64,000 nt of DNA from Lachnospiraceae bacterium (GTDB lineage Bacteria > Bacillota > Clostridia > Lachnospirales > Lachnospiraceae), in assembly GCA_017552715.1 (NCBI GenBank), contig JAFZOW010000061.1, forward strand, positions 1-64,000, in the 5' to 3' direction. Positions 15,172 to 23,718 of the stretch are shown here, in pieces. Each line of letters begins with the position of its first letter. Position 1 is the first letter of the stretch. The notes under the pieces are model-generated. The model did not search any database. It saw only the letters and a list, made by a program, of their open reading frames with translations, and was not told the DNA's origin. The position numbers and the translations under genes are program-made.

Positions 15172-15645
15172 TTATGCCTCCGAAGTTGAGTGTGAACTTC
15201 TTTTTAACAGAGAAGAGACCAGATCATCTGTTGATGCAGCAGTAAACTCCCAGTCGTCTCCTTGCGCAAATAACTGTGTTATTCCGGCTGCGTTTGTTTT
15301 TACACCGATTTTTAGTACATCAGCATATTTTTCCTCATCAGAAAGCTTCTCTCCAAGTTTCTTGGCCTGATCTATCGCCTCGTCGATCTTCTTGTACAGG
15401 GCGTCCTGCGCTTTCTTGTCTTTAGGATCCTTTGAAGCAAGCAGTTTGCTCTCTTCTTTGGAGAGAATGATGCTGAATTCTTTATCGCTGCTATAGTCTG
15501 TGCCTTCTTTTTCTACAAAAATATCAGCATTTTTATAGCGATCACGTGTTTCTTTCAACGTATCCGAATCCTTGCTCTTTTTTGCGGATTGAGCAGAGGA
15601 AAGACCATATTGATATGAATTATTAACATCTATCTGAATAGCCAT
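15172..15645 (-). CDS. Unrecognised DUF6033-like protein of the FliD-like cluster
   Basis: This 157-residue soluble protein starts MAIQIDVNNSYQYGLSSAQ, an Asn/Ser/Tyr-rich opening without a signal peptide. A central segment (ADIFVEKEGTD then FSIILSKEESKLLASK) recurs in the downstream gene. The C-terminal part (DVLKIGVKTNAAGITQLFA) looks like a beta domain. From memory, clostridial proteins annotated DUF6033 share this plan, but this was not checked. It is 13 bases after the coiled-coil gene at 15659, so it is co-transcribed. Function unknown. Confidence 0.68.
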   Translation of the reverse strand: MAIQIDVNNSYQYGLSSAQSAKKSKDSDTLKETRDRYKNADIFVEKEGTDYSSDKEFSIILSKEESKLLASKDPKDKKAQDALYKKIDEAIDQAKKLGEKLSDEEKYADVLKIGVKTNAAGITQLFAQGDDWEFTAASTDDLVSSLLKRSSHSTSEA

Positions 15646-15658
15646 AGTATTATCCTCC

Positions 15659-16696
15659 TTATACGGTTTCGTCTACTTTTAATCCCTTAAGATCTGCATC
15701 GATAAGCGCCATCTTATTCTTCAGATCATCAAGCTGCGCATTTACATTACTGGTCTTTTCAAGCATTGCAGTAGGATCTGATCCCATCACATCCGTCAGA
15801 TCGAGATCATTACCTTCACGCTGCCGGCGACGCTCTCTTGCTTCCTGTACAGCTTCACGCGATCCTTCTGTGAGTGCTTCCTGTATCTCTTTCTTTTCCT
15901 CACGCTGCGCTTCGATTTTTTCTTGCTTTTCCTCTTCTTCTTTTTTCTCTTCGGCTTTCTCCTGTTCTTCCCGAAGTTTTTCGTCCAGTTTATCTTTAGC
16001 GTCACTCATTACCATGCCGACAACAGCCCGTTCGGCCTCATCCATTATCTCATCTGCTTCCTTCTGCGCGTCTGCCATAGCATGGCTTTTGTTTTTTTCT
16101 GTCTGGGCATCTGTCAGAGCCTGTCTCGTAGCCACCAATGCAGCATCTGCATCATCGATCCGCCCCTGAGCATAATCCAAGCGCTCGTTCGCTTCCAGCA
16201 TAGCGGACTGATAGTCAGATAGACCGGCCTCGATCTCTGCCGCACGTGCCTGATCCTTTTTCATCTGTTCAATGTCAGCAAAACGCTCATCCGGACTTGT
16301 CTTGCGATAATTCATCAGCCAGTCAAGATCCTGTTGCTCTTTTGAGTCCGGATCAACATGGTATTCTTCTTTCAGGGCAGAGATCGTATCCTCGGCGGCT
16401 TTCTTTTCTGCAGCAGCGGCAGACTTTTCTTCACGTTGTTCGCGGGCGAAGTCTTTAACCTTATTCATCTGGCGATCAAAGTCCTGATCAGCACCAAACG
16501 CATCGGAAACGATCTTATAAGCCTTTTTTCGGGCATTTTCAAGTCTTTCGCGGATCGGATCCTGTGCAAGGTTCATATCGCCGGCAAATAGTGCTTTTCT
16601 CTGTTCGCCTTCCTTTTTGGCAGCCGAAGAAGGGCCGGTGATCCCCGGCATGGTCACATTCTTTTGTTGTTCCCGGATATTAATGGAAATATTCAT
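15659..16696 (-). CDS. Coiled-coil protein of the FliD-like cluster
   Basis: This 345-residue protein, started at the ATG with AAGGAGGCAAAG upstream, opens MNISINIREQQKNVTMPG and is then almost wholly helical and charged. Long coiled-coil stretches run from about 100 to 300, ending with a Glu/Lys/Arg-dense segment near 240-290. No signal peptide, no membrane helix. A segment near residue 50 (ENARKKAYKIVSDAFGAD) resembles conserved clostridial proteins I remember beside similar genes, without known function. It could be a scaffold, chaperone or an exported structural protein. 126 bases separate it from the next gene upstream, so a local promoter is possible. Confidence 0.68.
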   Translation of the reverse strand: MNISINIREQQKNVTMPGITGPSSAAKKEGEQRKALFAGDMNLAQDPIRERLENARKKAYKIVSDAFGADQDFDRQMNKVKDFAREQREEKSAAAAEKKAAEDTISALKEEYHVDPDSKEQQDLDWLMNYRKTSPDERFADIEQMKKDQARAAEIEAGLSDYQSAMLEANERLDYAQGRIDDADAALVATRQALTDAQTEKNKSHAMADAQKEADEIMDEAERAVVGMVMSDAKDKLDEKLREEQEKAEEKKEEEEKQEKIEAQREEKKEIQEALTEGSREAVQEARERRRQREGNDLDLTDVMGSDPTAMLEKTSNVNAQLDDLKNKMALIDADLKGLKVDETV

Positions 16697-16822
16697 ACTT
16701 TGCCTCCTTGCAAATACCTGATTGCCGGTTCCCTCCGACTCAATAACTAATATTATTATACTATAATCAGCTTTATTTGACAAATCTATGAGGGAACTTC
16801 TAAAACATACTTCAAATTCTCA

Positions 16823-17434
16823 TTAAAGTTCGTCCGCAGCTGTATTTTGCTGATTTTTATAGTCATCAAAAAGCGACTGGACTGCATCATAAGTCTGATG
16901 GCAGATATCCGGCAATTTGTCGCCCCAGGACTTTGTGGCCAGCCTAAATCCCTTTTCAAAAGCGCTTCGCATCTTTTCCATCTTATCCGGATCGCCGCCG
17001 CTGAGAGCCATAGCGAAGTCAAAGATACGCTGGGATGTCTGTTTTACTCCATAATATCCATCCTCCGAAATATCTGCCTGAGCCTGCGCACGTGTTTTAG
17101 CGTCCACCTTAAGACCGGCATACAGGTTTTTCAGGTTTTTCCCATTAGCTATATCAAAAGCCTGCCCTTGTTTGGTGATCAGCTTATCGACGATATCCTG
17201 CAATTGTTTCTTGTGCGACTCAGCATCGGCTTTCAGCCGATCGATCTGCTTCTGATCAACTTTATAGGTAGCTTTTTGTTCCTGTTTTACAGAAGTATTC
17301 TTTTCATATACGGCTGCCAATTCTTCAGAATTCTTTTGATTACTTTCCTCTTTAGACTGCGTTTTTGAAGTTCCCGCAGAATTGTAGTTTGCATTATAAA
17401 CCGATGTGTTTTCATTGATTCCATTGATTCCCAT
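16823..17434 (-). CDS. Conserved clostridial protein of the FliD-like cluster
   Basis: This 203-residue soluble protein begins MGINGINENTSVYNANYN; the ATG at 17434 with GGAAGG upstream is preferred over an in-frame GTG three codons earlier. The C-terminal 85 residues (ISEDGYYGVKQTSQRIFDFA, then KGFRLATKSWGDKLPDIC) match, from memory, a motif common in motile clostridia whose function is undescribed. A central coiled coil spans about 45-100. It follows the FliD-like gene by 19 bases and shares with it the NGIN element near the N-terminus. Confidence 0.7.
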   Translation of the reverse strand: MGINGINENTSVYNANYNSAGTSKTQSKEESNQKNSEELAAVYEKNTSVKQEQKATYKVDQKQIDRLKADAESHKKQLQDIVDKLITKQGQAFDIANGKNLKNLYAGLKVDAKTRAQAQADISEDGYYGVKQTSQRIFDFAMALSGGDPDKMEKMRSAFEKGFRLATKSWGDKLPDICHQTYDAVQSLFDDYKNQQNTAADEL

Positions 17435-17453
17435 GATTTCCACCTTCCTTTCC

Positions 17454-18377
17454 TCAAAGGTATGTTAATTTATTTTCCGTGTCTTTGATCTCTTTATCGA
17501 GTTTACTGATCTGCGATTCATAGCTTCGACGCGCATCATAACCAACTGCTTCATTCATTTCCTTTTTTAGCTTATCTCGCTTTTCTTTCAGGCTTTTCAA
17601 ATTATTCTCAGCTTCACTCCGGGCCTTGCTGGTAGTAGAATTATTATCGTTTGCGCTTCCAATGATGGAATTGATCTGAGATGTTGCTATAGAGTTCCCT
17701 GTTTCAGACCATGCCCCCGAAGCATTATAGGTTCCGTCCTTGCCCGCAGCAGCTGTACTGATTCCAGCTGCTTTCGTCGAAACCTTTGATGCATAGGAGT
17801 CGAATCCTCGGAACAAGCCTTTTAATGTTGTTACGTTGGCGTTTTTCAGTTCTTCTTCATTTACTGAAAGCTTTCCGTCAGATCCGATCGAAATCCCGAC
17901 TTCATTTAAAAGACGACCGTTCTTTCTCGTCATCGTATCCAGCCATCCGCCGGATCTTAAGACCGCCTTTGTCTCAGACGAAGAAGCTGCGTCGATCGCA
18001 GAGTTGTATGCGTCCGCAAACTCTTTTACAGCATCTACCAATTTATCAGGATTGCGGAGAGTTTCCTTGGTTTTCCCGCTCGTTTCGTCTACGGAGTTTT
18101 CCGTTTCCCACAGTTTTTCCGCCGAAAGAGCATCTGCCTTTTTCTGTAGGGCATCCGCAGAAGAACGAATCTTAGTCAATTTGCTCCCCGAATCCCCGAC
18201 AGAAGATTTTGCTTCCTGCTTCTGGCTACTATAATAGTTTTTCAGAAGTTTTCGGTAACTACCGTTCTTGATCGACATGTAGGATGTCAGATCGACTCCG
18301 TCAGAAGATGCTGTGGAAGAACCTCCGAAGAAGACAGAATAGTCAATACCGGAATTGATTCCATTGATGTTTGCCAT
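17454..18377 (-). CDS. Protein with FliD-like (hook-associated protein 2) C-terminal region
   Basis: This 307-residue protein contains, at about residues 110-210, a stretch typical of the FliD filament-cap C-terminal domain: LVDAVKEFADAYNSAIDAAS, then LLNEVGISIGSDGKLSVNEE and a TLKGLFRG-type helix. The N-terminal D0 region of true FliD (usually 450-500 residues in all) is missing, replaced by a short Ser-rich start and a conserved-looking YMSIKNGSYRKLLKNYY segment (about 34-50). The last 60 residues form a coiled coil. No signal peptide. It is the first gene of a four- or five-gene run, behind a LytTR-type promoter. It may be a secreted adaptor built on the FliD fold; this is inference. Confidence 0.72.
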   Translation of the reverse strand: MANINGINSGIDYSVFFGGSSTASSDGVDLTSYMSIKNGSYRKLLKNYYSSQKQEAKSSVGDSGSKLTKIRSSADALQKKADALSAEKLWETENSVDETSGKTKETLRNPDKLVDAVKEFADAYNSAIDAASSSETKAVLRSGGWLDTMTRKNGRLLNEVGISIGSDGKLSVNEEELKNANVTTLKGLFRGFDSYASKVSTKAAGISTAAAGKDGTYNASGAWSETGNSIATSQINSIIGSANDNNSTTSKARSEAENNLKSLKEKRDKLKKEMNEAVGYDARRSYESQISKLDKEIKDTENKLTYL

Positions 18378-18442
18378 TGTCTTTCCTCCTTGAAAATGTG
18401 CAAAACTATATGTGACCGGGATATCCTTATCCCTTATATGTT

Positions 18443-18508
18443 ATATTACGGAAGATCTCCCGGGAAAATCAACCGACTTGTAATGAACAGACTTTCAAAT
18501 GTAGCGTA
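18443..18508 (-). promoter_or_regulatory. LytTR-type operator and promoter of the FliD-like operon
   Basis: Read in the gene direction, two half-sites TACGCTACA (18500-18508) and TTCATTACA (18479-18487) are exactly 21 bases apart. Six bases later comes -35 TTGATT (18467-18472), an 18-base spacer and -10 TAATAT (18443-18448). An activator site just upstream of the -35 is the usual place for LytTR regulators. The same half-sites with the same period precede the kinase operon and the gene at 21885. Confidence 0.7.
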
Positions 18509-18523
18509 ATGTCTTATATTGCT

Positions 18524-19333
18524 CTAAATTGATATGTCTACGCACATGCCGGACATTCCATCTGCTGTTATCATATCTGCAGAGACGGTGTAAGTAAGGT
18601 CGTTCACTCCGGTATCAAAAGTGTTTTTAATCTCTGACTGGCTGTTCCTATCATGCTCATATTTTTCAAACATTGCTTTAAGATATTTCATATCGGCACG
18701 CGCGATCTCCATCATCTCACGAGCCCGGTGTTTTTTCTTTATTTCTTCTATATCATCTTCCGAAAGAGAGGGATCAAGCAATTCGCAGAAATCACTCATC
18801 TCTTCTTCAAAACGCAGTTCTTCTTCAAGATTCCTAAGCATTTTATCCATTTCTTCCTGTGTGAAAGAATTCATTTCTTCTGTGATATCTGACAATTCTT
18901 CCTCATACTCTTCACTCGATTCCATATTAAGCTCAGCATCGGACGTTTCATCGATCTTTTCGTTTTCAACATGCTGTTCTGCTCGTTCCTCATCCTTAAG
19001 ATGTTCCTTCTTTTTTCGGGCAACTAATAAGATTGCTTCGGCATGTGCCAATGCAATAGAAGCCTCTGCTGCATCATAATCTTCCTGCGTACATTTCTTT
19101 TTAAGTTCCACGACTTTATAAAGTGTACTGACATACGCCAAAAAGGCATCCGACGCCGTTTTCGCTTGTTGAACGCGTGCGGATATCTGCTTAAAACTGT
19201 AATTCAGTTTCTTTTTTTTCTTTCCGGACATGCTTTTCCTGGAGGATGCAGTTGCCCGCATCTTTGCATCCGTTCCGCTATAAGTTGAAAATACTATGTT
19301 TGTTGAATATGATGAATTTGAAACAGAGTTCAT
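18524..19333 (-). CDS. Acidic coiled-coil protein of the FliD-like cluster
   Basis: This 269-residue protein starts at an ATG with AAAGGAGGCTGCT upstream and opens MNSVSNSSYSTNIVFSTYSG, a Ser/Thr/Asn-rich, presumably flexible tail without a signal peptide. A basic patch (SGKKKKKLNYS, about 47-57) precedes helices rich in Ala/Lys and then a strongly acidic coiled coil (about 135-200). The C-terminus is beta-like. It has its own promoter (19425-19454) in the divergent region shared with the regulator genes and is the gene nearest to them. Family not recognised; the same unstructured N-terminal style as its neighbours suggests a common export route or partner. Confidence 0.68.
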   Translation of the reverse strand: MNSVSNSSYSTNIVFSTYSGTDAKMRATASSRKSMSGKKKKKLNYSFKQISARVQQAKTASDAFLAYVSTLYKVVELKKKCTQEDYDAAEASIALAHAEAILLVARKKKEHLKDEERAEQHVENEKIDETSDAELNMESSEEYEEELSDITEEMNSFTQEEMDKMLRNLEEELRFEEEMSDFCELLDPSLSEDDIEEIKKKHRAREMMEIARADMKYLKAMFEKYEHDRNSQSEIKNTFDTGVNDLTYTVSADMITADGMSGMCVDISI

Positions 19334-19424
19334 AGCAGCCTCCTTTCCGCATAAGAACACTCTGATCGTAAACAGGATCCATCCCGTATATTATTCTGTT
19401 TGAACAGAAGAACTTTACATTTTT

Positions 19425-19454
19425 ATTATAAAGAAGCTATTTGTACTGAATCAA
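19425..19454 (-). promoter_or_regulatory. Promoter of the gene at 18524
   Basis: On the minus strand -35 TTGATT (19449-19454) and -10 TATAAT (19425-19430) are separated by 18 bases. A single half-site TTCAGTACA (19442-19450) overlaps the -35 edge, where bound regulator might repress or interfere. A 16-base palindrome (TTCTGTT/AACAGAA arms, about 19394-19409) lies in the leader. Confidence 0.6.
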
Positions 19455-19460
19455 GAATAA

Positions 19461-19580
19461 TTCGCTACATTTGAGGGGCGGTTGATTACATAAATAAATA
19501 TGCCTGCATTTCAATACAAAAAAAGGGCGTTTCATTACATTATCTCTTGAGTGTTCAGTCCGAATAGCCGAAAATATAAA
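19461..19580 (+). promoter_or_regulatory. Tandem LytTR-type operators and promoter of the two-component operon
   Basis: Two pairs of 9-base half-sites precede the response-regulator gene: TTCGCTACA (19461) with TTGATTACA (19482), and TTCAATACA (19510) with TTCATTACA (19531). Both pairs have a period of exactly 21 bases. A -10 TATAAA lies at 19575-19580, 35 bases past the last half-site, with only a poor -35. The surrounding TAGCCGAAAA is repeated at the promoter of 21885. This suggests positive autoregulation of the two-component system. Confidence 0.7.
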
Positions 19581-19613
19581 GATGGGGCTGATTAATTATT
19601 CCGGGAGCATTAA

Positions 19614-20336
19614 ATGAGGATAGCTGTTTGCGATGATGACAAAAGAATAAGGGAAATCCTTAAAAAGGATATTACAGATATCATACCGGATGCTGAGATC
19701 ACATTGTATCCCGACGGAAATAGTATGTTTCGCAGTGAAATGGATACGGATATCCTTTTTCTTGATATTGAAATGCCCGGGATGAACGGTCTTGAACTGG
19801 CACAAAAGATCCGGGAAAAAGAAAAGAATACAGTAATTATCTATATTTCCGGCGAAGAAAAATATGTCTGGAAAGCATTTGATACAGAACCTCTTCAATA
19901 CCTTAGAAAACCCATTTCTAAAGAGGATCTGAAAAAGACACTGCTTCGTGCCTTGCGCAAGATTCGGGGGACATGCCCGGACTACACAGAAGAGCCCCCC
20001 AGTATGGTGATCCATTACAAGGGAATCCATGAAAAAGTATTCATCTCGGATATTATCTACGCAGAGGCGATGGGACGAAAAGTGATCCTTCATCGAAGGA
20101 ATGATTGCGTAGAATATTACGGAAAGATCTCTGATCTGGAGGGGATGCTGGGTGGTGATTTCTTTCGTGTTCATCGGGCATTTTTGATCAATCTGAATTA
20201 CGTGGTCAGATATGAGGCTGACGGCATTACTCTGAAAAAAGGGTATGTCAATATTTCTAAAGCTAATTATCCGCGTTTTGTAAAACGTTTTCTGCAGTAT
20301 ACTGCAGAAAAAACATCCAAAGGAAAGAAGTTATGA
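19614..20336 (+). CDS. LytTR-family response regulator
   Basis: This 240-residue protein has a receiver domain (residues 1-120; acidic pocket CDDD at 6-9, phospho-acceptor Asp in LFLDIEMPG, and conserved KP near 100) and a LytTR DNA-binding domain (about 135-235; FFRVHRAFLINLNYV is characteristic). LytTR proteins bind pairs of 9-base direct repeats near promoters. The gene overlaps the sensor kinase gene by 4 bases. It is divergent from the FliD-like cluster and most likely controls it through the TTCANTACA pairs. Confidence 0.92.
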   Translation: MRIAVCDDDKRIREILKKDITDIIPDAEITLYPDGNSMFRSEMDTDILFLDIEMPGMNGLELAQKIREKEKNTVIIYISGEEKYVWKAFDTEPLQYLRKPISKEDLKKTLLRALRKIRGTCPDYTEEPPSMVIHYKGIHEKVFISDIIYAEAMGRKVILHRRNDCVEYYGKISDLEGMLGGDFFRVHRAFLINLNYVVRYEADGITLKKGYVNISKANYPRFVKRFLQYTAEKTSKGKKL

Positions 20337-21730
20337 ATAAAAGCCTGGAATGGTATCGAATGGTATTTGATATCGTGCAGAATACAGAACTTATCCTTGC
20401 AATGCTGCTTATGGGATTCTGTTTTTCTGTAATGCTCAGACATTATCTTCGCAATAAGTATACGATCGTCTTAAGCGGTTCTTTAGTAGCGATCGGCGGT
20501 ACCATTCTTTATCTGATAACAGAGAGTGGCGGTGTATATGTCTACTTTTTTGTAATGCTTGCTGCGTTTTTGCTGATGTACTTTACAGAACGGGAAAAGC
20601 CATTACAAAAAGCTTTCCTATGTGTTTTGTTTTTATCATTACGATATCTGAGCAATACGATTCTTGCCGAGTGGGGATTCTTTTCTTTGTGGCTTGACCT
20701 GAATATGAATATTCCGCCTTCCTCGGATGTTGATACGATACTTTTAGAATTCATATTGGGACAGATCCTTTCGCTGATCTTGCACATATTCATACTATAT
20801 CTGATGGTAAGACTATTCACGAAGATCTATAAACGATTGGATGAACTGAGTATATGGGAATTTCTACTCCTTTTGATCCCTGCGATAGCACCGCTTTTTG
20901 AGGCTGCAATATTCAAGGAATATATCCGGATCTATAATCAGGGATTGGAAGAAGGTTTTATAAAGGAGAATATCCCCCCGAACTTTGGGCGCTTTCTTTT
21001 TTATATCTGCAGTTATTCGGCCATTCTTCTGGTAGCTTTTCTGTATGAACAGGTCCGAAAAGAGCGGAACGAAAATGCCCAGAACGAAGCGTTGAAAAAA
21101 GAGCTATCCGGTATGCGGCAGACGATAGAGCAGACAAGGAGCTTGTATGACCAGATACGAACTCTTCGACATGATATTTCCAATCATCTGATGACGATGG
21201 AACGTTTATCTGATCAGGGGAGCATTATCGAAGCCAAAGAGTATATGGTACGACTGAAAGAAGAGTATTCAGACACCATTGATGGCATTCGCTGCGGGGA
21301 TCCAGTGATCGATGTCGTTCTGACAGCAAAACGGGATGCGGCCGTTCAAAAGGGTATCGGATTTGGATGTGATTTTGAATATACGCAACAGCCTAAATTG
21401 GACGCGTTTGATCTGAGCGTACTTCTGAACAATGCATTGGACAATGCTATCTGCGGAGCCTCCGGCGATCATAAATGGATCAGTATTACATCAAGCAACC
21501 GGGAACAATTCTTTACGATCGTGATCAGAAACAGTTTCAACGGAGCGGAACTTGTATTAGATGAAGATGGTCTGCCGATCAGTACAAAATCCGGGGAAGG
21601 TCATGGTCTAGGTTTAAAGCTGATCCGTCGTATTGCTTTGTCCTATCACGGAGATATGGAGTTTGTCCGGCATGATAGTGAGGTTGAACTTCGTATTCTC
21701 CTGCATAATAAGGAAAATTTGGCAGAATAA
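20333..21730 (+). CDS. AgrC-like sensor histidine kinase (GHKL ATPase)
   Basis: This 465-residue protein has six or seven N-terminal membrane helices (about 15-240), a short coiled coil, a DHp-like helix with the likely phospho-accepting His in LRHDISNHLM (about 283), and an ATPase domain with N box NNALDNAI and G box GEGHGLGLKLI. This is the AgrC/ComD class, which typically senses secreted peptides through the membrane part. No AgrD- or AgrB-like gene is seen nearby, so the signal is unknown. It is translationally coupled to the LytTR regulator. Confidence 0.9.
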   Translation: MNKSLEWYRMVFDIVQNTELILAMLLMGFCFSVMLRHYLRNKYTIVLSGSLVAIGGTILYLITESGGVYVYFFVMLAAFLLMYFTEREKPLQKAFLCVLFLSLRYLSNTILAEWGFFSLWLDLNMNIPPSSDVDTILLEFILGQILSLILHIFILYLMVRLFTKIYKRLDELSIWEFLLLLIPAIAPLFEAAIFKEYIRIYNQGLEEGFIKENIPPNFGRFLFYICSYSAILLVAFLYEQVRKERNENAQNEALKKELSGMRQTIEQTRSLYDQIRTLRHDISNHLMTMERLSDQGSIIEAKEYMVRLKEEYSDTIDGIRCGDPVIDVVLTAKRDAAVQKGIGFGCDFEYTQQPKLDAFDLSVLLNNALDNAICGASGDHKWISITSSNREQFFTIVIRNSFNGAELVLDEDGLPISTKSGEGHGLGLKLIRRIALSYHGDMEFVRHDSEVELRILLHNKENLAE

Positions 21731-21800
21731 TTCAGTACATTTCAGTTCCTTTTCAATACAAGTATCTGTTATTTTCTACAAATAAGCCGAAAAGTATAAT
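21731..21800 (+). promoter_or_regulatory. LytTR-type operator and promoter of the gene at 21885
   Basis: Half-sites TTCAGTACA (21731-21739) and TTCAATACA (21752-21760) are 21 bases apart, beginning at the very end of the kinase gene. A -10 TATAAT (21795-21800) follows 34 bases after the second half-site with a poor -35. The AAGCCGAAAAG before it mirrors the sequence before the -10 of the regulator promoter. Confidence 0.7.
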
Positions 21801-21884
21801 AGCGATAGAATCTGGTGAGCCAGCGCAACAGAGCGGAACACATGTTACGGTTTCATGTTCAGGGCCGGAAAGGAAGGATCAAAA

Positions 21885-22736
21885 ATGAGCATGATGATAC
21901 AAAGTGAGTATAGCATCCAAATCAGTGCAAGCTACGAACAGAAAACAGTACAGAAGGCAGTTCCTCATCCGGAGTGGGATCCTAAGAAAGTATACAATTA
22001 TCTCGAGGATATGTCGGAAGGCTTTCAGTCTTATAAACGTCAGGCTGTAAAGTTCTATCAGTCAGATTTTGCAGTTAAGGGACAGGACAAAGAGATCAGT
22101 GTGGAAGATCTGAAGGGCATGATCAAGGAATATTTCCCCCTGTATAAACTTACTGATCGGGAACCGAAAAATCCTGTAGCCGGTACGTATTATCTGTATA
22201 TCGATCAAACTCAAATGAATAAATTGGCTATGGTTCCTTCCTATCGTGCAAAGGTTTTTGGTTTAATGGACAGTGAACTGCAGGGATCCAAGGGATATAC
22301 GTTGAAATATACGAGCGGCAAAAATGTTACAAACCACATCACTGGTAGTATCTTTTCTCTTGCAGAGGCTAATCGCTCCATTGATGGCGTCGGACAGATG
22401 CCTGGATCGGAGGGCATTCCATACCGTGGAAGCGCCTGCGCAGCTGTTACGTGTTCAAAGGAGGGGGTTGCACAGGTACGTAGTCAGGCCTTTATAGATC
22501 AGGTTATGCATCCGGGAAAGAATATTGCGGCCAGAAATGCGGCAGATGGCATTCATCGGCATTCGTCAGATATGGAACGTGCCGAGCAAAGAAGAGAAGA
22601 GCATAAGCTTGAAGTCAAGATACGCTATCGGGAATGGCTTGAAGAAAAGACGGAAGCTGATAGACTTCAGGAACGTTTCCTGACGGATCTTTCTGATGCA
22701 AAAGAAAACCTGACGATATTTGATACGACTTTCTGA
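21885..22736 (+). CDS. Unrecognised protein, LytTR-regulated
   Basis: This 283-residue soluble protein is started at an ATG with AAGGAAGGATC upstream, ten codons inside a longer frame. It opens MSMMIQSEYSIQISASYEQK, the same polar style as the proteins of the divergent cluster, with no signal peptide. The middle (about 30-190) seems a mixed alpha/beta domain; the C-terminus (about 220-283) is helical and charged. One stretch holds paired Cys (SACAAVTCSKEG). It has its own operator and promoter of the same type as the FliD-like operon, so it is probably another member of that regulon. Function unknown. Confidence 0.68.
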   Translation: MSMMIQSEYSIQISASYEQKTVQKAVPHPEWDPKKVYNYLEDMSEGFQSYKRQAVKFYQSDFAVKGQDKEISVEDLKGMIKEYFPLYKLTDREPKNPVAGTYYLYIDQTQMNKLAMVPSYRAKVFGLMDSELQGSKGYTLKYTSGKNVTNHITGSIFSLAEANRSIDGVGQMPGSEGIPYRGSACAAVTCSKEGVAQVRSQAFIDQVMHPGKNIAARNAADGIHRHSSDMERAEQRREEHKLEVKIRYREWLEEKTEADRLQERFLTDLSDAKENLTIFDTTF

Positions 22737-22804
22737 AAGATTGACTATAAAAGAAAAGGAGCTTCCCTGCAGAGATTTTTTGATTCTCCCAGCGTTTCTA
22801 TCCG

Positions 22805-23695
22805 TCACAAATTATTCTTGATAATTCTTTTATAATCCTCAGGAAATCCTATCAAATCCATACATATAAAATCTCTATATTTTTCAACAATGCATTCCAC
22901 TTTCTCACAAAACTCTTCTCTGCTTTCCTGATCTGGAAGACGTTTTAACAAGATTAGAATATAGGCAAATAGAGTATCATTCCTTACTGATGGATTTTTT
23001 TGCAAAAACTGCTTTGTGAGATGCGCCGGCGGATTAAACGTAGTATTATAGAGTCTTGCACCGTGAGCACACTTGTTACGAAGAACAGATAAACAATGGA
23101 GATGATTAGCCAAAGTATCCCTGCTAACTCCTACTGCTTCTGCAATCGCTTCTTTATCAGAGAAATACATACAGTTATACAACTTTGATACATTGGAAAA
23201 AGATAATAATTCTACGATCACCCATAAGGGCATTTTCCCTTCATATTTTTCCTTATGATGTTTTACTATAAGACTATCCCTATAATAGTTTTTTTCTTTC
23301 ATAAAGTTTTCGCACACTTCTCGAAAGCCCTTCTTGTTGTAGTAGTTTTTCTCATCATAATGCTGATCATAAGGAGGGTCTCCACATTTTTTTATCGAAA
23401 ATAAACATGCAATCTGCGTTTTGTAGTATACTTCTACCGTTTCGAGATATTTCCGCATTATATCACGCAATTCAGCATCAAACTGATATACCTGCAAAAT
23501 CTGTTCAAAAGTTGTACCTTCCACGCAGTCGCTATCATCAGGATCTTTGCGAAATTGAAGCGTATAACCCGTAAGGCGATAATAATTGATACTCTCTAAT
23601 ATCTGCTCAACTTTTCTTTCATCCTTTATAGCAATTCCATGAGAAAGCAGCATTTGCACCTGTTCCGAAAAACTGATTGGCTTTTTTAATGTCAT
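22805..23695 (-). CDS. Abi-family (AbiD/AbiF, Abi_2) abortive infection protein
   Basis: This 296-residue protein begins MTLKKPISFSEQVQMLLSHG, the usual start of Abi_2 proteins, with INYYRLTGY (about 44-52) and an HEPN RNase motif as RNKCAHGARLYN (RxxxxH, about 205). These proteins stop phage growth by cleaving RNA. An upstream in-frame extension to 23773 is rejected because it would run through a structured RNA and its terminator. The gene lies next to tRNA-Gln, in the usual position for a defence gene carried by an island, and its own RNA is upstream. Confidence 0.88.
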   Translation of the reverse strand: MTLKKPISFSEQVQMLLSHGIAIKDERKVEQILESINYYRLTGYTLQFRKDPDDSDCVEGTTFEQILQVYQFDAELRDIMRKYLETVEVYYKTQIACLFSIKKCGDPPYDQHYDEKNYYNKKGFREVCENFMKEKNYYRDSLIVKHHKEKYEGKMPLWVIVELLSFSNVSKLYNCMYFSDKEAIAEAVGVSRDTLANHLHCLSVLRNKCAHGARLYNTTFNPPAHLTKQFLQKNPSVRNDTLFAYILILLKRLPDQESREEFCEKVECIVEKYRDFICMDLIGFPEDYKRIIKNNL

Positions 23696-23718
23696 ACTGT
23701 CATAATCTCCATAAATGT

